Source: Anaerolineaceae bacterium
GTDB taxonomy: Bacteria > Chloroflexota > Anaerolineae > Aggregatilineales > Phototrophicaceae
Assembly: GCA_002702065.1 (NCBI GenBank)
Contig: NZXX01000012.1
Span: forward strand, 248,001 to 312,000
DNA: 64,000 bases
Direction of reading: 5' to 3'
Shown: positions 33,368 to 42,400 of the stretch, piece after piece
How positions within the stretch are numbered: the first letter of the stretch is position 1
How the letters are laid out: every line of letters starts with the position of its first letter
Translations under genes and position numbers: made by a program
The notes under the pieces: model-generated
What the model was told of the DNA's origin: nothing
Databases searched by the model: none
Seen by the model: only the letters and a program-made list of their open reading frames with translations

Positions 33368-34042
33368 TTAGCTCTGTTCGTCGTCGTCCTCAGGCAAGTC
33401 GTCCAGGTCAACGGGTTCCATGCTGCCGGGTGTCGGCGTTGGCGGTGGGTAGTAGGCTGGCACCGGTTGTGGTTGTGACGGACGGCGCAGGAACAGCAGG
33501 TAAATGATGGAACCGAGTACGATCATGCCGGCGACTGCCACCAGCGACCCCAGCACCGAGAGGACGATGCGGGGCAGGGCGCTGCGGTCCAGGTTGGCAA
33601 TCTGCGACAAGCCTGCAACCGGATCTGTAGATGTGGTTGAATCCGCTGCGGTTTCCACTGTCATGCGCTGCCCGCCATATTCGACAACGGTCGGCAGTGT
33701 GCCTTCGCTGATAGCGGCTGTCACCGTGTTGGGCGTGGTGGGCGCATAGTCCGCGCTGGTCACGATCATGGTGTACTGGCCCGGCGACAGGAACTGAAAG
33801 CAGATGACGCCCTGTGCAGCCGTCGGTGATTCGGACAGCAGTGCGCTGGCGACCACCACATTTTCCGCATTGAGCAGGTCGGCACTGACGCCACCTGTGA
33901 GCAGGGGTTCGCCCGCGTCGATGGTCCCGTTGGCGTTGCGGTCTTCAAACGAACGCACACAGAACTGCCCGCCGGATTGTGCCATAGCAGTGCTGCTCAT
34001 TGTCAGAAGCAGCAGAATCGCGATGCTGATGCGGTAGATCAT
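33368..34042 (-). CDS. Secreted SdrD_B-like protein with C-terminal membrane anchor
   Basis: 224 residues. A signal peptide (about 1-21) leads to an SdrD_B-like domain (about 26-105) with the calcium-type loop F-E-D-R-N-A-N-G-T-I-D-A-G-E-P-L-L-T-G-G. A single span (about 157-185) is followed by a cytosolic-type Pro/Asp-rich tail. It shares the loop with the upstream LysM protein, so the two are paralogous in part. Starts 21 bases after that gene, same operon. Confidence 0.82.
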   Translation of the reverse strand: MIYRISIAILLLLTMSSTAMAQSGGQFCVRSFEDRNANGTIDAGEPLLTGGVSADLLNAENVVVASALLSESPTAAQGVICFQFLSPGQYTMIVTSADYAPTTPNTVTAAISEGTLPTVVEYGGQRMTVETAADSTTSTDPVAGLSQIANLDRSALPRIVLSVLGSLVAVAGMIVLGSIIYLLFLRRPSQPQPVPAYYPPPTPTPGSMEPVDLDDLPEDDDEQS

Positions 34043-34063
34043 CTTGAATAGCCTCCAGCCCGG

Positions 34064-35764
34064 TTAGCGTCCGCGCAAGAACAAGGTCAGACCGATCCCA
34101 CCCAGCAGAACCACGCCCGCCAGCCCGAAGATGACCAGCCCGCTGATGGCGAACAGATCTTGCAGGGAATCAGGCTGGGCCTGGGTTTCGGGCAGGGCAT
34201 CCACCTCGGCCACATCGGCGGAGTCTGCCGGTGGCGGTTCTACAGCGACGACACCCTCAGCCGCCCCGAAGCTGACATTCAGCCGCGTCCCGGCGACCGC
34301 TTGCAGCCGCATCTGGTCAGGCGAGGTCAGACCATAGTTGGCGGGTGCGCTGGCGGCGACCACATAACGACCTGCCGCCAGGTCCTCAAAACAGTGCGGT
34401 TCGGAAACACCGTCCGTGTCGATGCTGTTGGTTACTTCCGGGTTATCCAGTCCGGTCAGTTGAATATTGCCGCCCGCCAGCAGGGTTTCATTGGGTTCCT
34501 GAATGCGGTTCTGGTTGGTGTCTTCAAACAGCTGCACACAGACTGTCGCGCCCAATGCCGCCAGATCATCGCCAGACAGCACATCTTCTGCCGAAACCAC
34601 CGGCGCTGGTGTCAGCGTGGCGGGGGAAACTTCGGGTTCTGCTTCCTCGTCATCAGGTGCATCCGCCTCGGCCACGGCGACGCCTTCGTCGTCCGGCTCC
34701 GCTTCATCTGTTTCTTCAGCGGCGGGTTCTTCCTCGACCGGGGCATCGGGTTCATCCGTGCTGTCCGCATCGGCTTCGGCGGTGCTTTCGTCACCTGGCT
34801 CGGCGTCTTCATCGACTTCTTCTTCGAGGTTGATGCCTTCGCTGCCACCTTCGGCTGCTTCGCGAATGACAATTTCCTGGCCCAGCCGCAGAATGCGCGG
34901 ATCAGAAATATCGGTGTTCAGTTGCAGCAGTTCGGTCCGGGTCATGCCATAGGCGAACGCGATACTATCGAGCGTGTCCTGGGGCTGCACGGTATGCACC
35001 AGCGAGCCATCCGGCTGCGGTGGTTGTGGCACCACAAATGGCACCGACGGCGGCACGGTTGGGATCGGCGTGGCATTTTGGCTGCTGCCACCAGACCCTC
35101 CAATCTGCATGCTTGTTGAATCCCAGTAGGTACGGTTCAGATCAGCCGTATTCGACTGCGTTGAGTACAAAAAGAGCGTCGCGGTCGTGCCAGTCGCGGT
35201 GGCGCTGACGGTGCTTTCCAGCCACTGGTCGTGCGGCTGCACCCAGCCAGACCAGACAATATCGGAGTCGCTGGGGTTGGTGCCGCCATTCGGGTCGATG
35301 CCGATGCGTGTCTGCGAACCGGATTCGACCGCAGAGCCGCAGTTATCGGCGTCTTTCGGGATATTGCAGGCCTTAACCTGTGACCAGGCTTTGGCCGTGA
35401 TATTTTCGCCTTCCGGCACAGAAACCTGCTGATAAATCGCAGCGGTACACGTCACAAAGCCGCAGCTCACGCTGACCGCCCGATTGCCCTGAACAGGGCT
35501 GGGGCCGGGGCCAGGATGCGGGTTGATCGTCGTGCGATCTGACCGGTTATAAAAATCCCCGGATTGTGGCGCTAGCCAGGCGTTCCACGCTTCCGGCAGA
35601 TAAATGGGAAACTCGCCACCCCGACGTGTGGTATATGGCCCGAAAGAGCCTTCATCAAGGCTGGGGTTGCGCAGCAGTTCTTCCTGCGCGCTGATCGAAC
35701 TGACCATCAGGGTCGTTCCAGCCAGCATGAAAACCAGCAGTAACCAGAGCGTTGCTCGCCGCAT
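34064..35764 (-). CDS. Surface protein: carbohydrate-binding-like, LysM, acidic linker, SdrD_B-like
   Basis: 566 residues. A signal peptide (about 1-26) leads to a jelly-roll-like region opening R-N-P-S-L-D-E-G (about 30-215) with paired Cys. A LysM domain (about 258-302) has H-T-V-Q-P-Q-D-T-L-D-S-I-A. An acidic, Ala/Glu/Asp-rich linker follows (about 305-385), then an SdrD_B-like domain with F-E-D-T-N-Q-N-R-I-Q-E-P-N-E (about 413-426) and a final span (about 540-563). Probably binds peptidoglycan or glycan and displays the SdrD domain outside. First gene of the operon. Confidence 0.87.
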   Translation of the reverse strand: MRRATLWLLLVFMLAGTTLMVSSISAQEELLRNPSLDEGSFGPYTTRRGGEFPIYLPEAWNAWLAPQSGDFYNRSDRTTINPHPGPGPSPVQGNRAVSVSCGFVTCTAAIYQQVSVPEGENITAKAWSQVKACNIPKDADNCGSAVESGSQTRIGIDPNGGTNPSDSDIVWSGWVQPHDQWLESTVSATATGTTATLFLYSTQSNTADLNRTYWDSTSMQIGGSGGSSQNATPIPTVPPSVPFVVPQPPQPDGSLVHTVQPQDTLDSIAFAYGMTRTELLQLNTDISDPRILRLGQEIVIREAAEGGSEGINLEEEVDEDAEPGDESTAEADADSTDEPDAPVEEEPAAEETDEAEPDDEGVAVAEADAPDDEEAEPEVSPATLTPAPVVSAEDVLSGDDLAALGATVCVQLFEDTNQNRIQEPNETLLAGGNIQLTGLDNPEVTNSIDTDGVSEPHCFEDLAAGRYVVAASAPANYGLTSPDQMRLQAVAGTRLNVSFGAAEGVVAVEPPPADSADVAEVDALPETQAQPDSLQDLFAISGLVIFGLAGVVLLGGIGLTLFLRGR

Positions 35765-35849
35765 TCTATTACTCCACCATTCGGACGGCTGTCATCAGGA
35801 GAGCCTAGCACAGTCCCGCCAGAATATAAACCCCCGGATAACGGCGGCG

Positions 35850-35878
35850 ATTATAAGCGTCCTGCGATACAGAGTCAA
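35850..35878 (-). promoter_or_regulatory. Sigma-70 promoter (TTGACT-17-TATAAT) for the LysM/SdrD operon
   Basis: On the minus strand TTGACT (complement of 35873-35878) and a perfect TATAAT (35850-35855) are separated by exactly 17 bases. It lies about 85 bases ahead of the LysM-protein ATG. One of the few full -35/-10 promoters in the window. Confidence 0.75.
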
Positions 35879-35900
35879 CGTTCGACGCCCTGGCGTAGGG

Positions 35901-36956
35901 CTAGCGTGTATGTCCCTGCCGAATCGGCAGATAGGTTTTGACCCACTCGTTATCGTGTTCGCGGATAAAGTTTTCTGCTGTTTCGACCAGATCGCGGTTG
36001 CCCACGATCAGCGGTACACGCTGGTGCAGGTCATGCGGTTGAATGTCCAGGATGCTGCCGACGCCGTCCGACGCGTAACCCCCGGCCTGATTGGCGATGA
36101 AGGCCAGCGCCTGGGCTTCGAACATCAGTCGCATCTTCCCGGCTGGTTCCTTCATGTCGCCGGGATACAGGAACACGCCGCCGCGCAGCAGATTGCGATG
36201 GAAATCCGCCACCAGTGAACCGATATAGCGTCCGGCAAGCGGTTCGTGGTCATCCGAATCCAGCCCCTGAAGCCAGTTCAGGTACGCCTGTATGCCCGGT
36301 GTCCATTTTTTGGTGTAGCCCTGATTGGCGCTGTAATACTTCGGCGTGGGCGGCATCTGAATATTTTCATGGCTGAGCAGGAACTCGCCGACACTGGGGT
36401 CGAGCGTGAAGCCATGCACGCCCTGCCCGGTGCTGTACACCAGCATGGTGCTCGACCCATAAATGACGTAACCGGCGGCGACCAGTTTGCTGGCCGGTTG
36501 CAGCGCATCTTCGAGGGTGCCGCGTTCGCCCGCCGAGATTTTGCGGTGAATGGCGAAGATGGTGCCAATCGAGACATTAACATCGATGTTGCTGGAGCCA
36601 TCCAGCGGGTCGAACAGCAGGACATATTTCCCGGCTTCGAACTGATCAGGAATCGGGATGAGTTCTTCGCTCTCCTCGGACCCCATCACGCACAGCCGCC
36701 CGGTATGGTCGTTCATCTGGAAGATGACGCGATCCGCGAACAGGTCAAGCTTTTGCTGGCGTTCGCCATAGATGTTTTCACCTTCGGTGGCGCCCAGAAT
36801 ATCGAGCAGCCCGGCGCGGGTGGTTTGTTGAGCAATCAGCTTGGCCGCCAGGGCGATGTCGTGCAGCAGGCCGGTGAACGCACCGGTCGCATGAGGATAA
36901 AGTTTCTGCTGGTCAAGAATGTGACGCCCAATGGTCAGAATCTTGCCGTCTGGCAT
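35901..36956 (-). CDS. fbp: Fructose-1,6-bisphosphatase class I
   Basis: 351 residues, normal for the class I enzyme. The metal site D-P-L-D-G-S-S-N-I-D (about 117-126) and the upstream E-E-S-E-E segment are intact, and the substrate segment near M-L-V-Y-S-T-G-Q-G (about 168-176) is present. It dephosphorylates fructose-1,6-bisphosphate in gluconeogenesis or carbon fixation. AMP-site features were not assessed. A long-loop hairpin covers the ribosome site, see the separate entry. Confidence 0.95.
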   Translation of the reverse strand: MPDGKILTIGRHILDQQKLYPHATGAFTGLLHDIALAAKLIAQQTTRAGLLDILGATEGENIYGERQQKLDLFADRVIFQMNDHTGRLCVMGSEESEELIPIPDQFEAGKYVLLFDPLDGSSNIDVNVSIGTIFAIHRKISAGERGTLEDALQPASKLVAAGYVIYGSSTMLVYSTGQGVHGFTLDPSVGEFLLSHENIQMPPTPKYYSANQGYTKKWTPGIQAYLNWLQGLDSDDHEPLAGRYIGSLVADFHRNLLRGGVFLYPGDMKEPAGKMRLMFEAQALAFIANQAGGYASDGVGSILDIQPHDLHQRVPLIVGNRDLVETAENFIREHDNEWVKTYLPIRQGHTR

Positions 36957-36961
36957 GTCAA

Positions 36962-37008
36962 GCCCCCTGATTTGTTAAGACTTTTCATCTGATACTAAAC
37001 CAGGGGGC
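36962..37008 (-). promoter_or_regulatory. 5' leader hairpin covering the fbp ribosome site
   Basis: On the minus strand GCCCCCTG (complement of 37001-37008) pairs with CAGGGGGC (complement of 36962-36969) across a 31-base loop. The 3' arm contains the only GGGGG ribosome-binding candidate for fbp, 6 bases before the ATG. Folding would hide it. No T-run follows, so it is not a normal terminator. Confidence 0.45.
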
Positions 37009-37016
37009 CTTAATCT

Positions 37017-37025
37017 ACAATAACA
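37017..37025 (-). promoter_or_regulatory. Extended -10-like TGTTATTGT for fbp
   Basis: TGT-TATTGT (4 of 6) on the minus strand would start transcription near 37010, exactly at the 5' arm of the leader hairpin. Confidence 0.35.
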
Positions 37026-37055
37026 GTCTGTTTGCAGATTCTTTGCGATCCTGCA

Positions 37056-39716
37056 CTAGAAGGCGGGCAGCAGCACCGGCTGACCCCCGGCCTCCGCATA
37101 CCAGTGTGGCAGCCAACCCACGCCAAACAACTCGATGTGGATATCCTTCTTATAGGGTGTGATCAGGTGTTCCTGCACATCGTTGGCCACCTGCGCCCAC
37201 TTTTCGTTGACTTGCCGCAGTTCGGCCTCGAAACGCTGTTCGACGTCGTCCATTTCCTGGTCGAGTTCGCGCAGCACGTCGATGCTTTCCTGCAAATCTT
37301 CCTCGGTCTGGCGGGTGTAGCGCCGGGCACGACTGGTGCGTGACAGAGTATAAGTGGTGCGGCCCTTCAGCAGACTGAAGAACGCCTCGCCGGTCGTAAA
37401 GGTTTGTTCACGCTTGCGGTCTGCCAGTTCCTTGCGTTCCGCGCTCAGTTCACGTTCCTTGCGTTCGCGCTGATCTTCCAGCTTGTCGATGACCTTTTCG
37501 AACTGGGCCGTGATTTTGTCGATTTCGGTGTCGCGCTGTTCCCGTGCCACCTGGGCGACCTGAGCGTAAAACTCGCTGTCGTCGACGTTGGGGTCGCCAT
37601 ACAGCTTGAGCGTTGGGTTGTGCGGCACCGCCAACCGGGCTGTGTTGTACAGTACGTCAATCAGCTCCCGCTTGAGGGCGGTCATTCGTTTGGAGTCAGT
37701 CATGCCCGGCGTTAGCTCACCGTAGACGGCATTCGCCAGCGGTTGGGTGGAAACATTGCGCGTGTCGAGCGGTTGGGCCTGATAGTCATCCCAATGCAGC
37801 AGTCCGTTCTTGTCCAGGTCCGGGATACGGTAATTGTAGTAGCGGGCGGTAAACACGCCGGTTTTGCGGTCCTGATAGCGCACCGCAGCCTGCGCCAGAA
37901 CGACCGGACGATAGGCCAGCACTGCCTGGTCGGCAGCCTGAACCATAAACCCCGTGCGCTGCTGCCACGTGGCAAGTGCTTGCTGGCTGCTCATCTGATG
38001 CGGAATGAAGTACTGGTCGATGCTGGATGGCACCGGCGGCTGACTGGCCGAAAAGCCATTGACGCGCGCAATATTCTTCTGCGGCGTTGGAACCGGTGCA
38101 TTCTGCGTTGAGGCGCCGCCGCGTGCGCCAAAACCGGGCATCGTAGGCGGTGGGGCGGCCTGCTGGCCCGGCAGCGTTGGTGGTGGTGATGCCTGGAATC
38201 CATTCGGCTGTTGGGTTGCCTGTGCCTGAACCGGGGCCTGATTGTAGCCCCCCTGCTGGTAATAGGCGGATTCGGCAGCCAGTTTTTGCAGCAGGTTCTG
38301 GCGCTGCCCCGCCATGAGGATGCTGACCTGCTGCCGTGTCAGTGGCCCGCGCAGGTAGCTCATAGCCCAGCGGGTGTGCACCAGCACCGGCCCGCCCGTG
38401 TCATGGACGTTGTGCATCAGGAAGACACGCGGTTCGATGTCCGCGATCAACCGTTCGACAGCTTGCAAGTTCATGCCGTTTTCTGCCGTCGCCATCGATT
38501 CCAGCCCGGCCATGACGCGTTTTTGGTCATTCTGCGATTGCAATCGTCCGATAAACCACGTCCCGGCGTTGGTTAGGCCCTTGTAGTCGAGATCGCCGGG
38601 GTTCTGCGTTGCCAGAATCAACCCCAGCCCAAAAGCGCGGGCCTGTTTCAGCAGGCGCAGCATCGGCTCCTTGGTTGGCGGGTTTTTCGGGTACGGCGGG
38701 AAGTAGCCAAACATCTCGTCGATATAGAGCAGGGCGCGCAGGCTGGTCGTGCCGCTGAGGGTACGCATCCACCCCAGCATGTTTTCGAGGATCAGCGTGA
38801 TGATGAACTGACGCTCTGGCTCGGATAGATGGGCAATGTAAAAGACGGAGACACGCGGGCGGCCATTCGGCTGGTACAGCAGATTCTGAATATCGAGCGA
38901 CTCACCCTGAATCCATGATTGGAATGAGGGTGAGGCGATGATATTGTTCAGGCTGATCGCCAGTTTGTAGCGGTCTTTCTCCGACATGAAATCATCGACG
39001 CCAACCGCGCCCAGTTTCTCGAACGGCGGCTGCTGCACCTGGCGGATAATCTCTTCAAGGGTCAGGTCGATGCCGCGCTGCCATGCGTGTTCAAAGATAT
39101 TCGCCAGCAGCACATGTTCACGGTCCTTGACTGGCTCGACATTCAGCCCGATGAGCGCCAGCAGGGCGGTAACGGTGCCGTTGATGCGTTCGCGGTTTTC
39201 CTCTTCATTACCCGCCCAGCCTGTGCGCGGGGCGCGCAAGGACGCCAGAATGCTGATCGGCAGACCGGCGTCGGACCCCGGCGTGTAGATGCTGTACTGC
39301 GCGGCGAGGTTCAGCCACTTGACGCGGTCCGGCACGATGCCCCAGCTGGCCAGCCCTTCCCGCCAGCGATTGGCGGTGTCGGCGGCGAAATTCGGTACAT
39401 CCAGCCCGGCGCGGCGGGCATCATCGACATTGACCCAGGGGCGGAAATCCTCCGGGCGCAGCTCCGGGAATGTGAGCAGCAGGTTGGTGATGTCGCCTTT
39501 GGGGTCGATGACAATGGCCGGGATATTATCCAGAATAGCTTCTTCGAGCAGCGAAATGCACAGGCCGGTTTTGCCGCTGCCGGTCATGCCCACCACAACA
39601 GCGTGGGTCGTCAGATCGCGTGAGTCATAATAGACGACCTCATCGGCCAGCCGGTGCCGGGCCGGGTCGTAACGTTTGCCCAGATAAAAGGTTGTGGGCG
39701 CTTCGATAAATGGCAT
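37056..39716 (-). CDS. HerA-like (DUF87/VirB4-type) ATPase with C-terminal coiled-coil extension
   Basis: 886 residues. Walker A G-M-T-G-S-G-K-T-G (about 43-51) and Walker B with L-L-Y-I-D-E-M-F (about 330-337) mark a FtsK/HerA-type motor. V-I-D-P-K-G-D-I-T-N (about 69-78) and A-T-Q-N-P-G (about 368-373) support it. A Gln/Pro/Ala-rich linker (about 490-570) leads to a second domain with a long charged coiled coil (about 740-860). HerA proteins pump DNA with NurA; no nurA is near. The C-terminal half may replace a partner. Substrate unknown. Confidence 0.85.
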   Translation of the reverse strand: MPFIEAPTTFYLGKRYDPARHRLADEVVYYDSRDLTTHAVVVGMTGSGKTGLCISLLEEAILDNIPAIVIDPKGDITNLLLTFPELRPEDFRPWVNVDDARRAGLDVPNFAADTANRWREGLASWGIVPDRVKWLNLAAQYSIYTPGSDAGLPISILASLRAPRTGWAGNEEENRERINGTVTALLALIGLNVEPVKDREHVLLANIFEHAWQRGIDLTLEEIIRQVQQPPFEKLGAVGVDDFMSEKDRYKLAISLNNIIASPSFQSWIQGESLDIQNLLYQPNGRPRVSVFYIAHLSEPERQFIITLILENMLGWMRTLSGTTSLRALLYIDEMFGYFPPYPKNPPTKEPMLRLLKQARAFGLGLILATQNPGDLDYKGLTNAGTWFIGRLQSQNDQKRVMAGLESMATAENGMNLQAVERLIADIEPRVFLMHNVHDTGGPVLVHTRWAMSYLRGPLTRQQVSILMAGQRQNLLQKLAAESAYYQQGGYNQAPVQAQATQQPNGFQASPPPTLPGQQAAPPPTMPGFGARGGASTQNAPVPTPQKNIARVNGFSASQPPVPSSIDQYFIPHQMSSQQALATWQQRTGFMVQAADQAVLAYRPVVLAQAAVRYQDRKTGVFTARYYNYRIPDLDKNGLLHWDDYQAQPLDTRNVSTQPLANAVYGELTPGMTDSKRMTALKRELIDVLYNTARLAVPHNPTLKLYGDPNVDDSEFYAQVAQVAREQRDTEIDKITAQFEKVIDKLEDQRERKERELSAERKELADRKREQTFTTGEAFFSLLKGRTTYTLSRTSRARRYTRQTEEDLQESIDVLRELDQEMDDVEQRFEAELRQVNEKWAQVANDVQEHLITPYKKDIHIELFGVGWLPHWYAEAGGQPVLLPAF

Positions 39717-39758
39717 AAACCGTTTCTCCCACCTGTTATACGCTTATTTGTTCTAGTT

Positions 39759-39767
39759 ATTATAGCA
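39759..39767 (-). promoter_or_regulatory. Extended -10 promoter TGCTATAAT for the HerA-like gene
   Basis: On the minus strand TGC with a perfect TATAAT lies 42 bases ahead of the ATG at 39716. Confidence 0.6.
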
Positions 39768-39858
39768 TACCACGTGCCCGTCATGCCCCATCAAGATTAT
39801 TGTAGCGGGGGAAGAATTGGATCGCGAAACCGGATTGACTTTCGGTGCGCGTTTGTGC

Positions 39859-41070
39859 TCAGTTCGATGCGTTGGTGGTTTGCTGAATGCTGCGCCTGAG
39901 CAACTGCATGGCAACGATGCCGATGACCGGGCCAATCGCCAGAAATGTGAACGCCCAGTGCCACGTCAGCAGACGTTCCAGCGTGGGGATGATGCGGATT
40001 GTAAACAGCGTAAGCAAAAAGCCCATGCTGGTTTGCAGGGTGAGCGCCGTGCCCACAAAGCGCTTGTCGGCCAGTTCGCTGATGCTGGCAGAGAATTGAG
40101 CCGAGTCCGCGACGATAAAGAACCCCCATATCAGCGCGACAGCCGAAACGAGCAGGACGTTGCTGCCAAAGAACAAACCAATGACGAGGGCGCATAAGCC
40201 GCTTATCGCCATCGAGACACTGGTCACGGTTGGACGCCCAATGCGGTCGGCCAGCTTGCCTGCCACGACACTGCTGATTCCACCGCTGGCGATTGCCAGA
40301 AAGGTCACCAGTCCTGCCCACCGCGAGTCCGTGCCCTGAATGGCGAAACTGGCGGTCAGAAAAGCAAACAGCCAGGCCCACATCGCGTAAAGCTCCCACA
40401 TGTGGCCCAGATAGCCCAGGTTTGCCAGCATCACCTGCCTGTCAGTGACGATATGGCGGATGTCTCCCAACCGGAACCGGGACGCTCTGGCCGTGTAGGG
40501 GCCTTCATATACAAAGAACGCTGCGATAACACCCGCCAGCGCCGCCAGCCCGGCGGCCACCCACAGGACACGCTGCCATTCGCCGATGCCGCCCAGTGCA
40601 TTCAGCAGGTGCGGTGCTGCCGAGCCAATGGTTAGTGCGCCGACGAGGAGGCCGATGCCGAGGCCGCGATCCGCCTGCGTCCAGGTCGCCATGATCTTCA
40701 TCCCCACCGGATAGACACCCGCCAGAAAAACGCCCGTCAGGAAGCGCAGGATCAACGCGTTGGCGGGCGAGTCTGCCTGAAAGGGGATGAGCGCGGTGGC
40801 GGCGGCGGCGAGGAAGGTCGCCACAATAAAAAAGTGCCGCGCCGGAATACGATCCGCCAGGGTGAGAATGGCGGACCCCAACGCCCCGACCACAAAACCG
40901 ATCTGAACCGACATGGTTAGCCACGCCCGGCCTGCTTCGTCCAGCGCCCACAGGGCAGCCAGGTCATTGGTGACTGCTGATGCCGAAAACCAGACGACCA
41001 TCGCCAGCAGTTCCGCCAGCGACAGCAGCCATAATGTGCGCCATTTGTGGGTCAGGTTCGGGGTTTTCAT
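39859..41070 (-). CDS. MFS transporter
   Basis: 403 residues with about twelve membrane spans, split into two halves by a central loop near residues 195-215. A loop pattern A-D-R-I-P-A-R (about 67-73) and G-K-L-A-D-R-I-G-R-P (about 268-277) match the MFS motif A region in both halves. Substrate unknown; the absence of neighbours of known pathway gives no clue. A stand-alone leftward gene. Confidence 0.87.
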   Translation of the reverse strand: MKTPNLTHKWRTLWLLSLAELLAMVVWFSASAVTNDLAALWALDEAGRAWLTMSVQIGFVVGALGSAILTLADRIPARHFFIVATFLAAAATALIPFQADSPANALILRFLTGVFLAGVYPVGMKIMATWTQADRGLGIGLLVGALTIGSAAPHLLNALGGIGEWQRVLWVAAGLAALAGVIAAFFVYEGPYTARASRFRLGDIRHIVTDRQVMLANLGYLGHMWELYAMWAWLFAFLTASFAIQGTDSRWAGLVTFLAIASGGISSVVAGKLADRIGRPTVTSVSMAISGLCALVIGLFFGSNVLLVSAVALIWGFFIVADSAQFSASISELADKRFVGTALTLQTSMGFLLTLFTIRIIPTLERLLTWHWAFTFLAIGPVIGIVAMQLLRRSIQQTTNASN

Positions 41071-41175
41071 GGGTGATTATCTTGCAGGTTGGTATGTCCA
41101 GATTAAGGCACAGAAGCGGCGAATCCGCAAGCAGCAATGATGACTTTGAGGCTGCGATGGCCCCTTGACTCGCTA

Positions 41176-41184
41176 TGTTAAAAT
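41176..41184 (+). promoter_or_regulatory. Extended -10 promoter TGTTAAAAT for the glycosyltransferase gene
   Basis: TGT-TAAAAT lies 33 bases ahead of the GTG start. A TTGACT at 41165-41170 is too close to act as its -35. Confidence 0.5.
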
Positions 41185-41217
41185 AAAATATCACATTACG
41201 ATTATGAAGCGTGCGGC

Positions 41218-42393
41218 GTGAATATTCTGCATCTGACACCGTATTATGCGCCGGCCTATGCCTTTGGCGGGGTTGTTCGCTCAGTCGAAGGGATGGCCCG
41301 CGCACTGGCACGGCGGGGGCATCAGGTTACGGTATTAACCACTGACGCGCTCGATGTTCAGTCGCGCTACTCCGGCCAACCGGAAGAGCGGATTGATAAC
41401 GTGCGGGTGCTGCACGCCACCAATATTTCGCACCGTTTGCGCGGACGCCTCAATTTATCCACACCCGGCAGAATGCAGGCGCTGGCCCGCGCCGTGCTGC
41501 CACCGGTCGACGTGGTCCATTGCCACGAGTTCCGCACCATGGAAAATCTGCTTGTTACCCCGATTGCTGCCGAAATGAGCAAACCGCTGGTGTTATCGCC
41601 GCACGGCACGCTGGCGCAGACGACCGGACGCAGCCACATGAAAATGGCGTGGGACAAGATGCTCAGCCCGACTGTAGCGCAGCGCTTCAATCATGTCGTG
41701 GCGCTCACCCCGCAGGAAGCCGATAATGCCCGTGCCCTGTGGGAGACATTTGGTTCGGCGTCGAGCGTGCCGGATTTCAGCGTGATCCCCAATGGCATTG
41801 ACCCGGATGATTATGCCGACCTCAATGGCCGGGCTTACTTCAGAACGCGCTACCGCCTGGGCGATGGACCGGTGTGCCTGTTCATGGGTCGCTTGCACGA
41901 GCGCAAAGGCGTAGAGGTGCTGATCGAGGCATTCAAGGCGGCGCGGGTAGAAGGCGCGCGGCTGGTGATTGCCGGACCGGACGAGGGCATGCTGGACCGT
42001 ATTCGCCCGCTGCTGGATGACGACATCGTGCTGACCGGTTATCTGGATGGCAACGAACGGTTGGCCGCCTATGCAGCCGCAGATATGTTCGCGCTGCCTG
42101 CGGTGGGTGAAGGTCTGCCGATGGTTGTGCTGGAGGCGATGGGGGCTGGCCTGCCGGTGGTAATCTCGCCGGGTTGTTATCTGCCGGAAGTCGCGCAGCA
42201 AGGTGCCGGGCTGATCGTGGAACCCGAATGTCAGCCGTTGAGCGCGGCTTTGCGGCTGGTGCTGACAGACCCCGCGATTCGCACGCGCATGGGCCAGCAA
42301 GGTCAGCAGCTCATTAGAAATCAGTTCACATGGGACGCAGTGGCGCTACAATTAGAAAAGGTCTATCGATCCACACTTGCATTCGCGGAGTAG
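41218..42393 (+). CDS. Glycosyltransferase family 4 (GT-B fold)
   Basis: 391 residues from a GTG start, which gives the expected N-terminus N-I-L-H-L-T-P-Y-Y-A-P. The donor-domain signature includes P-N-G-I-D (about 194-198), F-M-G-R-L-H-E-R-K-G (about 221-230) and G-E-G-L-P-M-V-V-L-E-A-M-G-A-G-L-P (about 298-314). Such enzymes transfer sugars from nucleotide donors to lipids, polysaccharides or proteins. Acceptor unknown. The next gene begins 7 bases after it. Confidence 0.92.
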   Translation: MNILHLTPYYAPAYAFGGVVRSVEGMARALARRGHQVTVLTTDALDVQSRYSGQPEERIDNVRVLHATNISHRLRGRLNLSTPGRMQALARAVLPPVDVVHCHEFRTMENLLVTPIAAEMSKPLVLSPHGTLAQTTGRSHMKMAWDKMLSPTVAQRFNHVVALTPQEADNARALWETFGSASSVPDFSVIPNGIDPDDYADLNGRAYFRTRYRLGDGPVCLFMGRLHERKGVEVLIEAFKAARVEGARLVIAGPDEGMLDRIRPLLDDDIVLTGYLDGNERLAAYAAADMFALPAVGEGLPMVVLEAMGAGLPVVISPGCYLPEVAQQGAGLIVEPECQPLSAALRLVLTDPAIRTRMGQQGQQLIRNQFTWDAVALQLEKVYRSTLAFAE

Positions 42394-42400
42394 TCTTTCG

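Noticed and set aside
36962..37008. The inverted repeat as a terminator for the HerA-like gene
   Set aside because: No T-run follows and the loop is 31 bases long; it fits a leader structure better.
41165..41184. TTGACT and TAAAAT as a normal -35/-10 pair
   Set aside because: The spacer is only 8 bases (13 to a second TAAAAT), too short.
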